NCBI GenBank assembly: GCA_009835325.1
Contig: VXWP01000046.1
Location: 22,315 to 86,314, forward strand
Direction: 5' to 3'
Origin: Gemmatimonadota bacterium
GTDB taxonomy: Bacteria > JAAXHH01
Length of the DNA stretch: 64,000 bases
Part shown: in pieces, positions 1-8,605 of the stretch
How positions within the stretch are numbered: the first letter of the stretch is position 1
Layout of the letters: every line of letters begins with the position of its first letter
Translations under genes and position numbers: made by a program
Notes under the pieces: generated by a model
What the model saw: the letters and a program-made list of their open reading frames with translations, nothing else
Told to the model about the DNA's origin: nothing
The model's database searches: none

Positions 1-1
1 C

Positions 2-85
2 GTGGAACAGCGACTCGACGCCGTGGAACAGCGACTCGACGCCGTGGAACAGCGACTCGACGCCGTGGAACAGCGATTGGAACGG
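2..85 (+). repeat. 21-bp tandem repeat, at least four copies
   Basis: Units start at 2, 23, 44 and 65. The first three are identical and the fourth diverges in its second half. The period is exactly seven codons, so each unit adds one coiled-coil heptad. The array continues beyond the left edge. Confidence 0.9.
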
Positions 86-145
86 ATTGAAACGGACGTG
101 GCGGAGATCAAGGACCTCCTGGTCAAAGTACTGGCGAAGTTGTAG
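2..145 (+). CDS. C-terminal end of a heptad-repeat coiled-coil protein (partial)
   Basis: An open frame enters from the left edge and stops with TAG at 143-145, giving 47 visible residues. The first 21 residues are three exact copies of the heptad VEQRLDA, then VEQRLER and a tail ending LVKVLAKL. Val/Leu at a/d spacing with charged residues between is a textbook parallel coiled coil. The protein is too incomplete to name. The 21 bp DNA repeat is nearly exact, so copy number may vary. The family could be a short DUF-type coiled-coil protein or the tail of a larger one. Confidence 0.7.
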   Translation: MEQRLDAVEQRLDAVEQRLDAVEQRLERIETDVAEIKDLLVKVLAKL

Positions 146-371
146 TTCGGGTCGATCTGGACAGCGAATGAGGAGACCCCGCCTGCCGCTTAAACTCCTT
201 GAAAGGCCTTCCAATCTTCCTGTATCTTGACAGGCCGTATCTTCACAGCATCGGTGCGCTTACAGGCCTGGACTCCGAGAGCTGTGGGATTGGGCCGGGC
301 ACTGGATACGGACATTGGATACTTATGTCGCGCGGCGATAGAAACGGATTCGTTTTTCGAGGGAAGGACCT

Positions 372-1376
372 ATGAGTGAAGAACATCAACACGACGATCT
401 GAAAATCGTCGAAGAGCTCAAAGAAGCGGGCGAAAACATACGGACTGAGATTTCCAAGGTCATCATCGGCCAGCAGGACGTGATTCAACAACTGCTGACC
501 GTCCTCCTGGCTAACGGCCACGCCCTGCTGATCGGCGTTCCGGGGCTGGCCAAGACGCTGCTGATCAACACGCTATCCAGGACGCTCGATCTCAAGTTCA
601 GCCGCATACAGTTCACGCCGGACCTGATGCCTTCCGACATCACGGGAACGGAAATCCTGGAAGAAGACCGGACGACCGGTCACCGGGAGTTCAAGTTCAT
701 CCGCGGACCGATTTTCGCGAACGTGATCCTGGCCGACGAGGTCAACCGTACGCCGCCCAAGACCCAGGCGGCCCTTCTGCAGGCGATGCAGGAACACGAA
801 GTAACGGCCGCGGGCGAGTCCATGAAGCTCGACGAACCGTTTTTCGTCCTGGCGACGCAAAACCCCATTGAACAAGAAGGCACCTATCCGCTGCCCGAAG
901 CCCAGTTGGACCGTTTCATGCTCAGTATTTACATGGATTATCCGTCCCGAACTGAAGAGATCGAAATCGCCCGGAGTACGACGAGCGTTCAGGAGGCCGA
1001 ACCGGAGCATATCCTGACGGGGACCGACGTTAAGAAACTGCAGCAGTTAATCCGAAGAGTGCCCGTGGCGGACCATGTGGTCGAATACGCCGTCTCATTG
1101 GCACGCATGACCCGTCCGAACGAGCCGGACGCCCCGCCTTTCATCCGCGACAGGGTCAGTTGGGGCGCCGGTCCACGGGCTTCCCAGTATCTGATCCTGG
1201 GTGCAAAGGCCCGGTCGGTGCTCATGGGAAACTATACGCCCACGCCGGAAGACGTGCGCGCCCTGGCGCTGCCCGTGCTGAGGCACCGCATCGTGACCAA
1301 TTTCAACGCCGACGCGGACGGGGTCACCGCCGATGACATCATCACGCAACTGATGGATGAAACGAAGGGCGCCTGA
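372..1376 (+). CDS. moxR: MoxR-family AAA+ ATPase
   Basis: This is a 334-residue AAA+ ATPase of the MoxR type, thought to act as a chaperone in maturing protein complexes. Visible motifs are Walker A GVPGLAKT (about residues 56-63), Walker B ILADEVNR (about 121-128), a sensor region with ATQNPIEQEG and a C-terminal lid domain. Length is normal for the family. The ATG follows a purine-rich GAGGGAAGG at about 7 nt. The DUF58 gene follows after a 58-nt gap, the classic moxR-DUF58 pairing. The usual downstream von Willebrand/TPR membrane genes are missing. Certain as to family; the client is unknown. Confidence 0.93.
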   Translation: MSEEHQHDDLKIVEELKEAGENIRTEISKVIIGQQDVIQQLLTVLLANGHALLIGVPGLAKTLLINTLSRTLDLKFSRIQFTPDLMPSDITGTEILEEDRTTGHREFKFIRGPIFANVILADEVNRTPPKTQAALLQAMQEHEVTAAGESMKLDEPFFVLATQNPIEQEGTYPLPEAQLDRFMLSIYMDYPSRTEEIEIARSTTSVQEAEPEHILTGTDVKKLQQLIRRVPVADHVVEYAVSLARMTRPNEPDAPPFIRDRVSWGAGPRASQYLILGAKARSVLMGNYTPTPEDVRALALPVLRHRIVTNFNADADGVTADDIITQLMDETKGA

Positions 1377-1403
1377 TCCTTTCGAAAGGCGCCTGATCTT
1401 TCT
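1364..1403 (+). repeat. 20-bp tandem duplication over the moxR stop codon
   Basis: Two adjacent 20-bp units (1364-1383 and 1384-1403) share GGCGCCTGATC and differ at only a few positions. The first contains the TGA of moxR. The second is a non-coding copy in the moxR-DUF58 gap. Confidence 0.8.
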
Positions 1404-1434
1404 GCAAGCTCGACAGCACACTAAACAGCACGCC

Positions 1435-2334
1435 ATGAATTCGACCGAATACCGAAAATACCTCGATCCGATGACCGTGTCCCGGCTTGCCCGGCTGGAT
1501 CTCAAGGCGCGGCTGGTCGTGGAAGGGTTCATCGCCGGGCTGCACAGCAGTCCCTACCACGGGTTCAGCGTCGAATACGCGGAACACCGGCAGTACATGC
1601 CGGGCGATCCCATCAAGCACATCGACTGGAAGGTCTTCGCCAAGTCAGACCGGTTCTACATCAAGGAATACGAAGAAGAAACCAATCTGAAATCCTATAT
1701 CTTCCTGGACGTCAGCGCGTCGATGGAATTCGTGTCTACGGGTATAAGCAAGCTGGAGTACGGGAGATACCTGGCGGCCGCGCTCACCTACCTCATGCTG
1801 AGCCAGCAGGACTCCGTGGGCCTGGTGCTGTACGACGAGCGGATCAGGCAATACGTTCCCCCGCGGTCGGTCCGCAACCATCTGCACATCATTCTGCAAC
1901 GGCTGCACGCCGCGGCGTCCGGATCAGGAACGCGAAGCAGGGCAACGTTTCACTCGCTGGCGGAAAGGATCAAGCGGCGCGGGCTGATCATCATCATATC
2001 CGATCTTTTCGACGAACCCGGGGACATCGTCGACAGCATCCGGCATTTCCGCCATCGAAAACATGAAGTGATCGTGTTTCGCCTGCTAGATCCCGCCGAG
2101 AAGGACTTCGAATTCCGCCATCCCGCCCGTTTCCGCGACATGGAGACCGGGGAAGAGGTGTATACCCACCCGCACGTGATCCGTGAAGCCTACCTGGGGG
2201 ACCTGAAGGAACAGGACGAACTGTACACCCGCGTCTGCCGGGAGAACGCCGCGGACTATCTCAGCCTGGACACCGGCACGCCATTCGACCAGGCCCTGTT
2301 GACCTTCCTCGCAAAGCGCGCCCATTTGGGCTGA
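1435..2334 (+). CDS. DUF58-domain protein (vWA-like), partner of MoxR
   Basis: The 299-residue product matches the DUF58 family: RQYMPGDPIKHIDWKVFAK-type core, then a vWA-like segment beginning FLDVSASMEF, whose DxSxS resembles a MIDAS metal site. DUF58 proteins are regularly encoded next to MoxR ATPases and are presumed to work with them; the precise role is not established. No membrane segment is obvious. I chose the ATG at 1435, which begins MNSTEYRKYLDP as in homologues. The reading frame is open further upstream, but that stretch covers the duplicated moxR 3' end and looks non-coding. Confidence 0.9.
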   Translation: MNSTEYRKYLDPMTVSRLARLDLKARLVVEGFIAGLHSSPYHGFSVEYAEHRQYMPGDPIKHIDWKVFAKSDRFYIKEYEEETNLKSYIFLDVSASMEFVSTGISKLEYGRYLAAALTYLMLSQQDSVGLVLYDERIRQYVPPRSVRNHLHIILQRLHAAASGSGTRSRATFHSLAERIKRRGLIIIISDLFDEPGDIVDSIRHFRHRKHEVIVFRLLDPAEKDFEFRHPARFRDMETGEEVYTHPHVIREAYLGDLKEQDELYTRVCRENAADYLSLDTGTPFDQALLTFLAKRAHLG

Positions 2335-2384
2335 CCGGCGCCCTCCAAGGTTGACGCCCGTGCCCACCTGGGCTGACGGCCGCG
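2320..2384 (+). repeat. Duplicated 3' end of the DUF58 gene
   Basis: The segment GCCCATTTGGGCTGACCGG at 2320-2338, which contains the DUF58 stop codon, recurs imperfectly at 2362-2384 (GCCCACCTGGGCTGACGGC). The period is 42 bp. The second copy lies between the two convergent genes. Confidence 0.7.
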
Positions 2385-2399
2385 CCCGCTGCTAACCGG

Positions 2400-3500
2400 T
2401 CAGATGATCGCCGCTTCATCTTCCCTGGAGAAGAAGTGGGCCCTGGCCATGTTCACGAGGAGCGGCAGTTCCGTGTTAATGGCGGGGTCTACGAAGGCGT
2501 CCACCCTGGCGATGAACGGGTACCGGCCGGTCGTCATGTAGAGGAAAGTCTCGCTTCCCATGGGTTCCACCACTTCGACGGTCGCCTTGATCTGACGGGC
2601 TTCCCGCCAGTCCTTGTTCGCATCCACGGAAGTGATGTCCTCCGGACGGATGCCGAAAGTGACCTCCCGGTCCCGCCAGGGCGACAGGGCCTCCCGCATG
2701 CCGTCCGGAATGGGAAGCCGGAGGCTGCCCTCGTCGAAGGCCGCATGCCCGTTGTCGAAAACGACCCTGCCCTCCAGGAAGTTCATGCCCGGACTGCCGA
2801 TGAAGCCCGCGACGAACCGGTTCGCCGGTTTCTCGTAAAGCTCGAGGGGCGCGGCGACCTGCTGCACCTCGCCGTCTTTCATCACCGCGATCCGGTCGCC
2901 CATGGTCATGGCTTCGACCTGGTCGTGGGTGACGTAGACGATGGTCGCCTCGAGGCTGTTATGGAGTTTGCTGATCTCCGTCCGCATCTGCACGCGCAGC
3001 TTGGCGTCCAGGTTCGAGAGGGGTTCGTCGAAGAGGAACACCTTGGGCTTGCGCACGATGGCGCGGCCCACCGCCACGCGCTGACGTTCGCCGCCCGACA
3101 GCGCCTTCGGCTTGCGGGCGAGGAGATGGCCGATGCCCAGGATGCCGGCGGTCTCGTTGACCCGCGCCTCGATCTCGGCGCGGGGATACTTGCGCAGCTT
3201 GAGCCCGAAGGCCATGTTCTCGTACACCGTCATGTGGGGGTACAGCGCGTAGTTCTGGAACACCATGGCGATGTCCCGGTCCTTCGGCGGGACGTCGTTC
3301 ACGCGTTTCCCGTCGATGTGGATTTCGCCGGAAGTCACTTCTTCCAGCCCGGCGATCATGCGCAGCGTGGTGGACTTGCCGCAGCCCGAGGGGCCGACGA
3401 GAACCACGAACTCCCGATCCTTGATCTCCAGGTTTACGTTGCGGACCACGGTGTTCTTGTCGAACCGCTTGTCCACGTTCTTCAGGACTACATCCGCCAT
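2400..3500 (-). CDS. Sugar-type ABC transporter ATP-binding protein (MalK/UgpC-like)
   Basis: This 366-residue ATPase energises sugar uptake permeases at the inner membrane. Walker A GPSGCGKST, signature LSGGERQRVAVGRA, Walker B VFLFDEPLSNLD and the switch histidine in YVTHDQ are all intact. A C-terminal TOBE/MalK-type domain follows from about residue 240. The ATG at 3500 starts MADVVLKNVDKRF and sits behind CGGAGGAG about 8 nt upstream; a longer frame to 3563 runs through the promoter. No permease or binding protein is nearby, so it may serve several importers, as MsmX does in Bacillus (inference). Confidence 0.93.
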   Translation of the reverse strand: MADVVLKNVDKRFDKNTVVRNVNLEIKDREFVVLVGPSGCGKSTTLRMIAGLEEVTSGEIHIDGKRVNDVPPKDRDIAMVFQNYALYPHMTVYENMAFGLKLRKYPRAEIEARVNETAGILGIGHLLARKPKALSGGERQRVAVGRAIVRKPKVFLFDEPLSNLDAKLRVQMRTEISKLHNSLEATIVYVTHDQVEAMTMGDRIAVMKDGEVQQVAAPLELYEKPANRFVAGFIGSPGMNFLEGRVVFDNGHAAFDEGSLRLPIPDGMREALSPWRDREVTFGIRPEDITSVDANKDWREARQIKATVEVVEPMGSETFLYMTTGRYPFIARVDAFVDPAINTELPLLVNMARAHFFSREDEAAII

Positions 3501-3546
3501 GAAAGCACTCCTCCGGGACCTCTCCGGTTGGTCTGTGAGACTCCCG

Positions 3547-3583
3547 TATTGTGTGACACGCAAGGGTTTTTGTCAATACAATA
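3547..3583 (-). promoter_or_regulatory. Promoter and inverted repeat upstream of the ABC ATPase
   Basis: On the minus strand TTGACA (3576-3571) and CACAAT (3553-3548) are spaced by 17 nt, a good housekeeping-type promoter about 48 nt ahead of the ATG. The same DNA forms an imperfect inverted repeat (TATTGTGTGACA at 3547-3558, TGTCAATACAATA at 3571-3583) that could be a repressor site covering both boxes. The binding protein is unknown. Confidence 0.55.
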
Positions 3584-3620
3584 TCCCCGCCTTCCACGCC
3601 CGGTATCCGCGCGGTTTTAT

Positions 3621-3649
3621 TTGACTTTGCCCCATAAAAACGTTATTTT
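3621..3649 (+). promoter_or_regulatory. Promoter of the OCD-PLP cluster
   Basis: TTGACT (3621-3626), a 17-nt spacer and TATTTT (3644-3649) form a plausible sigma-70 promoter in an AT-rich patch. It lies about 87 nt before the start of the ornithine cyclodeaminase-like gene. Confidence 0.55.
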
Positions 3650-3735
3650 GTCTGCTCATTTTTGGGAAACATTCCACTTGCCTGTTGCGCCGTGCGCAAA
3701 CCCCAGTTAACCGGACTGCCGGGAGGAGTCTTACC

Positions 3736-4683
3736 ATGCCGCTCATCGTCGAACTGGACCAGATCAAGGAAGCCCTCGAAGGCATAGACGTCATTCAGGA
3801 TATCGAAGACGGTTTCGTCGCCTATTCGCAGGGGAAGGTGCAGGTGCCGCCCGTCGGTGAGATGCACTTCGAGGATCCTCCCGGGAACGTGCATATCAAG
3901 TACGGCGCGATCGACGGAGACGACTACTACGTCATCAAGCTGGCCTCCGGGTTCACCGACAACCCGAACGTCGGCGTTCCCCGCGTCCAGGGCATGATGC
4001 TGATCTTCAACCAGCGGACCGGTCAGCCTGTGGCGATACTACTCGACGAAGGGTACCTTACCACGGTGCGCACGGCCGCCATGGGGCCGGTCGTGGCCAG
4101 GGCCCTCGCGCCGAAGAACGTGAGCCGCATCGGCGTATTCGGCACGGGACTCCAGGCGCGCATGCAGGTAGAGTACCTCAAGGGCGTCGTCGACTGTACG
4201 GACGTGATCGCCTGGGGACGTTCCGCCGAGAGCAAGGCCTCCTACAAGAACGAAATGGAAGCCCAGGGATACACCGTCGAGATCACGGATGACGCCGGCG
4301 CCGTGGCGGCGACAAGCAATCTCATCATCATGTCCACGCCGTCCCTTTCACCGCTGCTGACCGCCGACCAGGTGCGTCCCGGTACGCACATCACCGCGAT
4401 GGGCTCCGACACGCCGGACAAGATCGAACTCGATCCTGGCGTCCTCGCGAAGGCCGACGTGGTCGTGGCGGACAGCATTCCGCAGTGCAGGCTGCGCGGC
4501 GAAATCGCACAGGCGATGAAGGCCGGCGCCATAACCGAGGACAAGGTGGTCGAACTCGGAAACGTGATCCAGGATCCGTCCCTGGGCCGTACTTCCGACG
4601 ACCAGATCTCGATCGCCGATTCGACGGGCGTCGCAGTACAGGACATCCAGATTTCCAAAGCCGTCTATCACGCCGTAAAGTAA
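3736..4683 (+). CDS. Ornithine cyclodeaminase / mu-crystallin family protein
   Basis: This 315-residue protein belongs to the OCD/mu-crystallin family of NAD(P)-dependent enzymes acting on amino or imino acids. The hallmark LTTVRTAAMGPVVARALAP segment is followed by the Rossmann motif GVFGTGLQARMQ and a late DVVVADS segment. Members include ornithine cyclodeaminase, ketimine reductases and ectoine-degradation EutC; the substrate cannot be read from sequence. GGGAGGAG lies 7 nt before ATG 3736, fixing the start. It leads a four-gene co-directional run; the next gene starts 11 nt after its stop. Confidence 0.88.
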   Translation: MPLIVELDQIKEALEGIDVIQDIEDGFVAYSQGKVQVPPVGEMHFEDPPGNVHIKYGAIDGDDYYVIKLASGFTDNPNVGVPRVQGMMLIFNQRTGQPVAILLDEGYLTTVRTAAMGPVVARALAPKNVSRIGVFGTGLQARMQVEYLKGVVDCTDVIAWGRSAESKASYKNEMEAQGYTVEITDDAGAVAATSNLIIMSTPSLSPLLTADQVRPGTHITAMGSDTPDKIELDPGVLAKADVVVADSIPQCRLRGEIAQAMKAGAITEDKVVELGNVIQDPSLGRTSDDQISIADSTGVAVQDIQISKAVYHAVK

Positions 4684-4694
4684 GGAGCAATCAC

Positions 4695-5873
4695 ATGGCA
4701 GCGGCCTTCCAGCCTTTCGAACTGGAACGCATCATGTCGGACTGGGAGCAGGTCGTGGAGTACAACCTGTCCGAGAGCGGCGCGCACCCGGTTAAAGTCA
4801 GAGAATTGATCGAACACGATCCGGACATCCTGGACCGTATGCTGGATACCGAACTGGGCTACGGATACGCGAATGGCTCGCCCGAACTGCGGGAGGCCAT
4901 CGCCCAGTACTATCCCGGCGCGACCGCCGAGAACGTCCTGGTGACCATCGGGTGCATCGAGGCCAATTTCATCACGTTCCAGACATTGCTGGAAGGTGGC
5001 GGAGAGGTGGCGGTCCAGGTGCCCTGCTACCTCCAGAGCTGGGGACTCGCGCACAACCTGGGCGCCGTCCGGCGGACGTTCCGCCTCGATCCCGACCGCA
5101 ACTGGGCGCTCGATACGGACAGTCTCGAAGACGCCATCTCGGACGAAACGAAGCTGATCTCCATCTGCAATCCGAACAATCCGTCCGGACAGATCCTGAC
5201 GGAAGCCGAAATGGACGCCGTCGTCCGTGTGGCCGAAGGCAGCGGCGCCTACCTGCTCGCGGACGAGATCTACGCTGGGTCCGAACGGGAACGCGAGGAA
5301 GTATCGCCCACCTTCTACGGCCGGTACGACCGGGTCATCTCTGCAGGCAGCATGTCCAAGTCCTTCGCCATGCCCGGCCTGCGGATCGGCTGGCTCGTCG
5401 GTCCCCAAGACCTGATGAAGCAGCTCTGGATGCGCCACGAGTACCTGACGCTGAGCACGGCCAAGCTGTCCAACCACTTCCTCGCGCCGCTGGCGCTGCG
5501 CCCCGACGTGCGGAAGGCCATCTTCGAGCGGACGCGGGGCTATATAAGGCGCGGATGGGACAACTACCAGACCTGGATCGACGAAAACGCGGACATCCTG
5601 AGTCTCGTGCCGCCCCAGGCGACGGCCATTTCCTTTGTCCGGTACAACCTGAAGACCGATTCCGCGACGCTCGCGAACCGGCTTATCCAGGAGAAATCGG
5701 TGCTCATCGGGCCCGGCGACTACTTCGGCGTGCCCAACCATCTCCGCATCAGCTACGGCCTGCCGCCCGACTACCTGAACGAGGGGTTGCGCCGGATCTC
5801 CAGCCTGCTCCGCCAGGTCGCCGAGGAAGAGGCCGCCGGATCCGAAAACGAGCGCGGCGCGGCCGCCGGCTGA
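4695..5873 (+). CDS. Class I/II PLP-dependent aminotransferase
   Basis: The 392-residue product is a fold-type-I aminotransferase. ELGYGYANGSPELREAIA is the typical N-terminal region, SICNPNNPSGQIL the substrate/PLP loop, LLADEIYAG carries the PLP aspartate, and the Schiff-base lysine lies in SAGSMSKSFAMPGLRIGW. The N-terminal FELERIMSDWE is reminiscent of aminotransferases often labelled capreomycidine-synthase-like, but I cannot assign that reaction. AAGGAG precedes ATG 4695 by 7 nt. Position behind the OCD-like gene suggests a shared amino-acid pathway. Confidence 0.88.
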   Translation: MAAAFQPFELERIMSDWEQVVEYNLSESGAHPVKVRELIEHDPDILDRMLDTELGYGYANGSPELREAIAQYYPGATAENVLVTIGCIEANFITFQTLLEGGGEVAVQVPCYLQSWGLAHNLGAVRRTFRLDPDRNWALDTDSLEDAISDETKLISICNPNNPSGQILTEAEMDAVVRVAEGSGAYLLADEIYAGSEREREEVSPTFYGRYDRVISAGSMSKSFAMPGLRIGWLVGPQDLMKQLWMRHEYLTLSTAKLSNHFLAPLALRPDVRKAIFERTRGYIRRGWDNYQTWIDENADILSLVPPQATAISFVRYNLKTDSATLANRLIQEKSVLIGPGDYFGVPNHLRISYGLPPDYLNEGLRRISSLLRQVAEEEAAGSENERGAAAG

Positions 5874-5891
5874 TCACGGGGAGGGCCTGCC

Positions 5892-7043
5892 ATGAAGCCG
5901 TCCCTGGATCCGCTGGTACCGGTTGACGAGTTCCCAGTAGCGCAGACCTGCACGTATATCAACGCGGCCAACGTGACGCCCATGTACCGTCCGGCGGCCG
6001 CAGCGATCACCGAATGGTACCGGGACGTCGCCGAGCACGGCAGCAACCACTTCGACGAAGAAGCCGAAGCCACGGTCTTCGACGAACTCCACCGGCAGGC
6101 AGCCCGGCTCTTCAACGCTTCTCCGACAGACATCGCCGCGGGATCCAGCACCACGGAACTCCTGAGTTCCCTTGCCTGGGCGGTCATTCCCGGCGCGGAG
6201 GCCAACGTTGTCAGCACCGACGTTTCCTTCCCCGCCTCGGTCTACCCCTGGCGTCGCGTCGCCAACCACACGGGCTGCGAGATCCGGCTTGCGCACGCGC
6301 GGGGAGAGACCGTCGATCCGGATCGCGTCAGGGACCTCGTGGACGACAATACGGCGGTGGTGGCCCTGTCCCATGTGGAGTTCCGCAGCGGCCAGCGCTG
6401 GGACCTCGCCGCCTTTGCAGAGATCGCACACCGTCACGGCGCACTGCTGGTCGTGGATGCCACGCAGTCCGCGGGCGCGGTGCCCATCGACGCGCCCGGC
6501 ATGGGCGTGGACGCCGTGGCCGCCGGGGCGTACAAGTGGCTGTGCGGCCCATTCGGCGTGGCCGTCATGTACCTCGCGCCGCACCTCTACACGAGCCTCG
6601 AACCCGGCCTGGTGGGTTTTCGAAGTCAGAAGGACATCTGGGATATCCGCACCGATCCGCCCGACTACCCGGAGGACGCGTCCCGGTTCGAGTTCAGCAC
6701 CATGGCTTACGGGCTGTCCGGCGGGTTCGCGAAATCGATCGGGTTCCTCGTGGACACGGGGATCGACCGGATCTTCGAACATAACCAGGTCCTGGCCGAC
6801 CACCTCATCGACGGCCTGGCCGCGATCGGCGCCGAGGTCACCTCCCCGCGGGATGCCGACCAGCGTTCGGCCATCGTCACCGCCCGTTTTCCGGGCCGCG
6901 ATGTCTCCGAAGTGGCTCGGTACCTGAAGCAGGCCAGCGTCATGGTCGCCCTGCGCGGCCCCGTGATCCGCTTCTCGCCCCACCTGTACAACCGGATGGC
7001 CGACGTGGAACGGGCGCTTGAAGTGATTTCCGGAATGCCCTGA
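5892..7043 (+). CDS. Class V aminotransferase (cysteine desulfurase/kynureninase-like fold)
   Basis: This 383-residue protein shows the class V pattern: SSTTELLSSLAWAV binding PLP phosphate, ALSHVEFRSGQRWDL, LLVVDATQSAGAVPID with the PLP aspartate, and the lysine in AAGAYKWLCGPFG. No persulfide cysteine loop typical of IscS/NifS is evident, so a transaminase, lyase or epimerase role is more likely than sulfur mobilisation (inference). GGGGAGG lies 9 nt before ATG 5892, and only 18 nt separate it from the preceding gene. Confidence 0.85.
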   Translation: MKPSLDPLVPVDEFPVAQTCTYINAANVTPMYRPAAAAITEWYRDVAEHGSNHFDEEAEATVFDELHRQAARLFNASPTDIAAGSSTTELLSSLAWAVIPGAEANVVSTDVSFPASVYPWRRVANHTGCEIRLAHARGETVDPDRVRDLVDDNTAVVALSHVEFRSGQRWDLAAFAEIAHRHGALLVVDATQSAGAVPIDAPGMGVDAVAAGAYKWLCGPFGVAVMYLAPHLYTSLEPGLVGFRSQKDIWDIRTDPPDYPEDASRFEFSTMAYGLSGGFAKSIGFLVDTGIDRIFEHNQVLADHLIDGLAAIGAEVTSPRDADQRSAIVTARFPGRDVSEVARYLKQASVMVALRGPVIRFSPHLYNRMADVERALEVISGMP

Positions 7044-7080
7044 TTCCGATACCGGACCGGTCCGAAAAAAAAAACCAACC

Positions 7081-8541
7081 ATGTACAAGTACCAGTGGTA
7101 CCAGTCGATCTACGACAACTTTCCCGCCATTGCTGAAGAAGCCCGGAAATACGGCGAGAAAATCGGCACGCTGAAGCTGAAGCAGGACATCGGCCTGTAC
7201 GCCGGAAGCTCGGCCAGACCGGGCAACCTGCCCGATTACGTACTCGACGCGATCGTGGAAGCCAACCGGGGCGGCAAGACCTACCCGGTCCGGGTGATCG
7301 AGGACGAACTACGCGAAGTCGTCAAGGACGTCTACGGCGACGAGTACGACGCGGTGGCCGCCAATACCTGCGAAGCACTGCTGCGCCTCACGCTCGAAAC
7401 CCTGTGCGCGCCGCCCTCCATGCGCCACGGCGACATCTACCGCGGCCGAGTGCTCATGCCCTACGGGGAGGATTACGAGTGGATCGGCGGATACGGCCGG
7501 GCCTTCCCGCCGCGGTACAAGAACCTCCTCGTGGACCGGACCATCGCCGGCGGCGAACTGGGCATCGAGAACAAGAGCCTGGCGAACCTCGAGACGCTCT
7601 ACGTCCGCATGGCCGGCGCGAAGTACGATCCCCACGGGATCCGATACAATCCCACCTCGCTGCTCACCGCCGTCGACGTGGACGGCACCATCGAAAACGT
7701 GAAGAAAGCAGCCGAAAGAAACGCTTCGCTGCTCACGGGCATCGCCACGGTGGGGTACGACACCCCCAGCTACGGGCTCGGAGAGCAGGACGAGCAAGGC
7801 GCGCCTATTCTCCTGAAGAAACTGGCCGACGTGGCCCGGGATTACGACGTACCATACATTGTCGACACTGGCGGCTCGATCCCCATCGTGGGCATGGACC
7901 CGAGGGACATCGGCTGCGACATCATCACCTTCAGCATGGACAAGCCCGGCCGCGCACCCGCGTCGGGACTGCTCATCGGCAGGGAAGAGACCATCAACCC
8001 AATCCGCAAGGGCATGGGCCTCGGCGGCCAGCGCTACGGCGAGCTGTCCTCCCACGGAAAGGCGGTCTATACCTTCAGCGATCCGGGCCGGGACACCCTG
8101 GTGGGCCTGACCGCGTACCTGAAGGTCCTGCGCGACCGGCCCCGACTGGTAACCGACCCCGTGGACCGGTTCCACGAAATCATCGTGGAGGAGTTCTCGC
8201 AGCTGGAGCCCGCACGCTTCCGCGACGACCTGATCTTCACGAAGACCTACCAGCTGGGAGGCACCGAACTCAACTACGAACGCACGTGGAAGGACGGCGC
8301 CTTCGGCATCCCGATCTTCAACCTCGAAGACCTGTGGGCCAACACCAACCCCATCGTGCTCGCCCAGGAGCACATGGGCGTCGAACCCGCCACGATCTAC
8401 AGTGGGAAGATGTTCCTCGGTCCCGGCTTGGGCACGTTAGACCGGGAGGGGAACCTGATCGAGGAATACGCGGTGCTCGGCGCGAAGACCCTGGTCAAGG
8501 CCGTGGAAATCGTGTGCCGGCATGCGGGGTTGGAGGATTGA
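7081..8541 (+). CDS. PLP-dependent enzyme, SelA/aminotransferase-like fold, unassigned
   Basis: The 486-residue product has a long N-terminal arm (MYKYQWYQSIYDNFPAI), then a fold-type-I core: VAANTCEALLRLTLETL, the aspartate in VPYIVDTGGSIPIVG and a likely PLP lysine in FSMDKPGRAPASGLLIG. The lysine context resembles SelA-like lyases more than standard transaminases. I do not recognise the exact family. It is the fourth gene of the cluster, 37 nt after the class V gene. The ATG follows an A-rich run rather than a clear Shine-Dalgarno sequence. Confidence 0.75.
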   Translation: MYKYQWYQSIYDNFPAIAEEARKYGEKIGTLKLKQDIGLYAGSSARPGNLPDYVLDAIVEANRGGKTYPVRVIEDELREVVKDVYGDEYDAVAANTCEALLRLTLETLCAPPSMRHGDIYRGRVLMPYGEDYEWIGGYGRAFPPRYKNLLVDRTIAGGELGIENKSLANLETLYVRMAGAKYDPHGIRYNPTSLLTAVDVDGTIENVKKAAERNASLLTGIATVGYDTPSYGLGEQDEQGAPILLKKLADVARDYDVPYIVDTGGSIPIVGMDPRDIGCDIITFSMDKPGRAPASGLLIGREETINPIRKGMGLGGQRYGELSSHGKAVYTFSDPGRDTLVGLTAYLKVLRDRPRLVTDPVDRFHEIIVEEFSQLEPARFRDDLIFTKTYQLGGTELNYERTWKDGAFGIPIFNLEDLWANTNPIVLAQEHMGVEPATIYSGKMFLGPGLGTLDREGNLIEEYAVLGAKTLVKAVEIVCRHAGLED

Positions 8542-8554
8542 CTGTTACGTTGTC

Positions 8555-8583
8555 TTGACGACGAAGTACTTGCATGTGATATT
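8555..8583 (+). promoter_or_regulatory. Promoter of the hicAB module
   Basis: TTGACG (8555-8560), a 17-nt spacer and GATATT (8578-8583) form a likely promoter directly upstream of hicA. Its -10 region overlaps the first copy of a repeated ATGTGATAT motif. Confidence 0.5.
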
Positions 8584-8605
8584 GAAATGTGATATCATAT
8601 GACAT
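8574..8605 (+). promoter_or_regulatory. Probable HicB operator
   Basis: ATGTGATAT occurs twice as a direct repeat (8574-8582, 8587-8595). The second copy lies in a 19-bp near-perfect palindrome ATGTGATATCATATGACAT (8587-8605), symmetric except for single positions. It overlaps the -10 box and the hicA start, where autorepression by HicB would be expected. Confidence 0.6.

Noticed and set aside
2436-3710. A 424-codon plus-strand frame opposite the ABC ATPase
   Set aside because: No family motif and full overlap with an unmistakable ATPase on the other strand.
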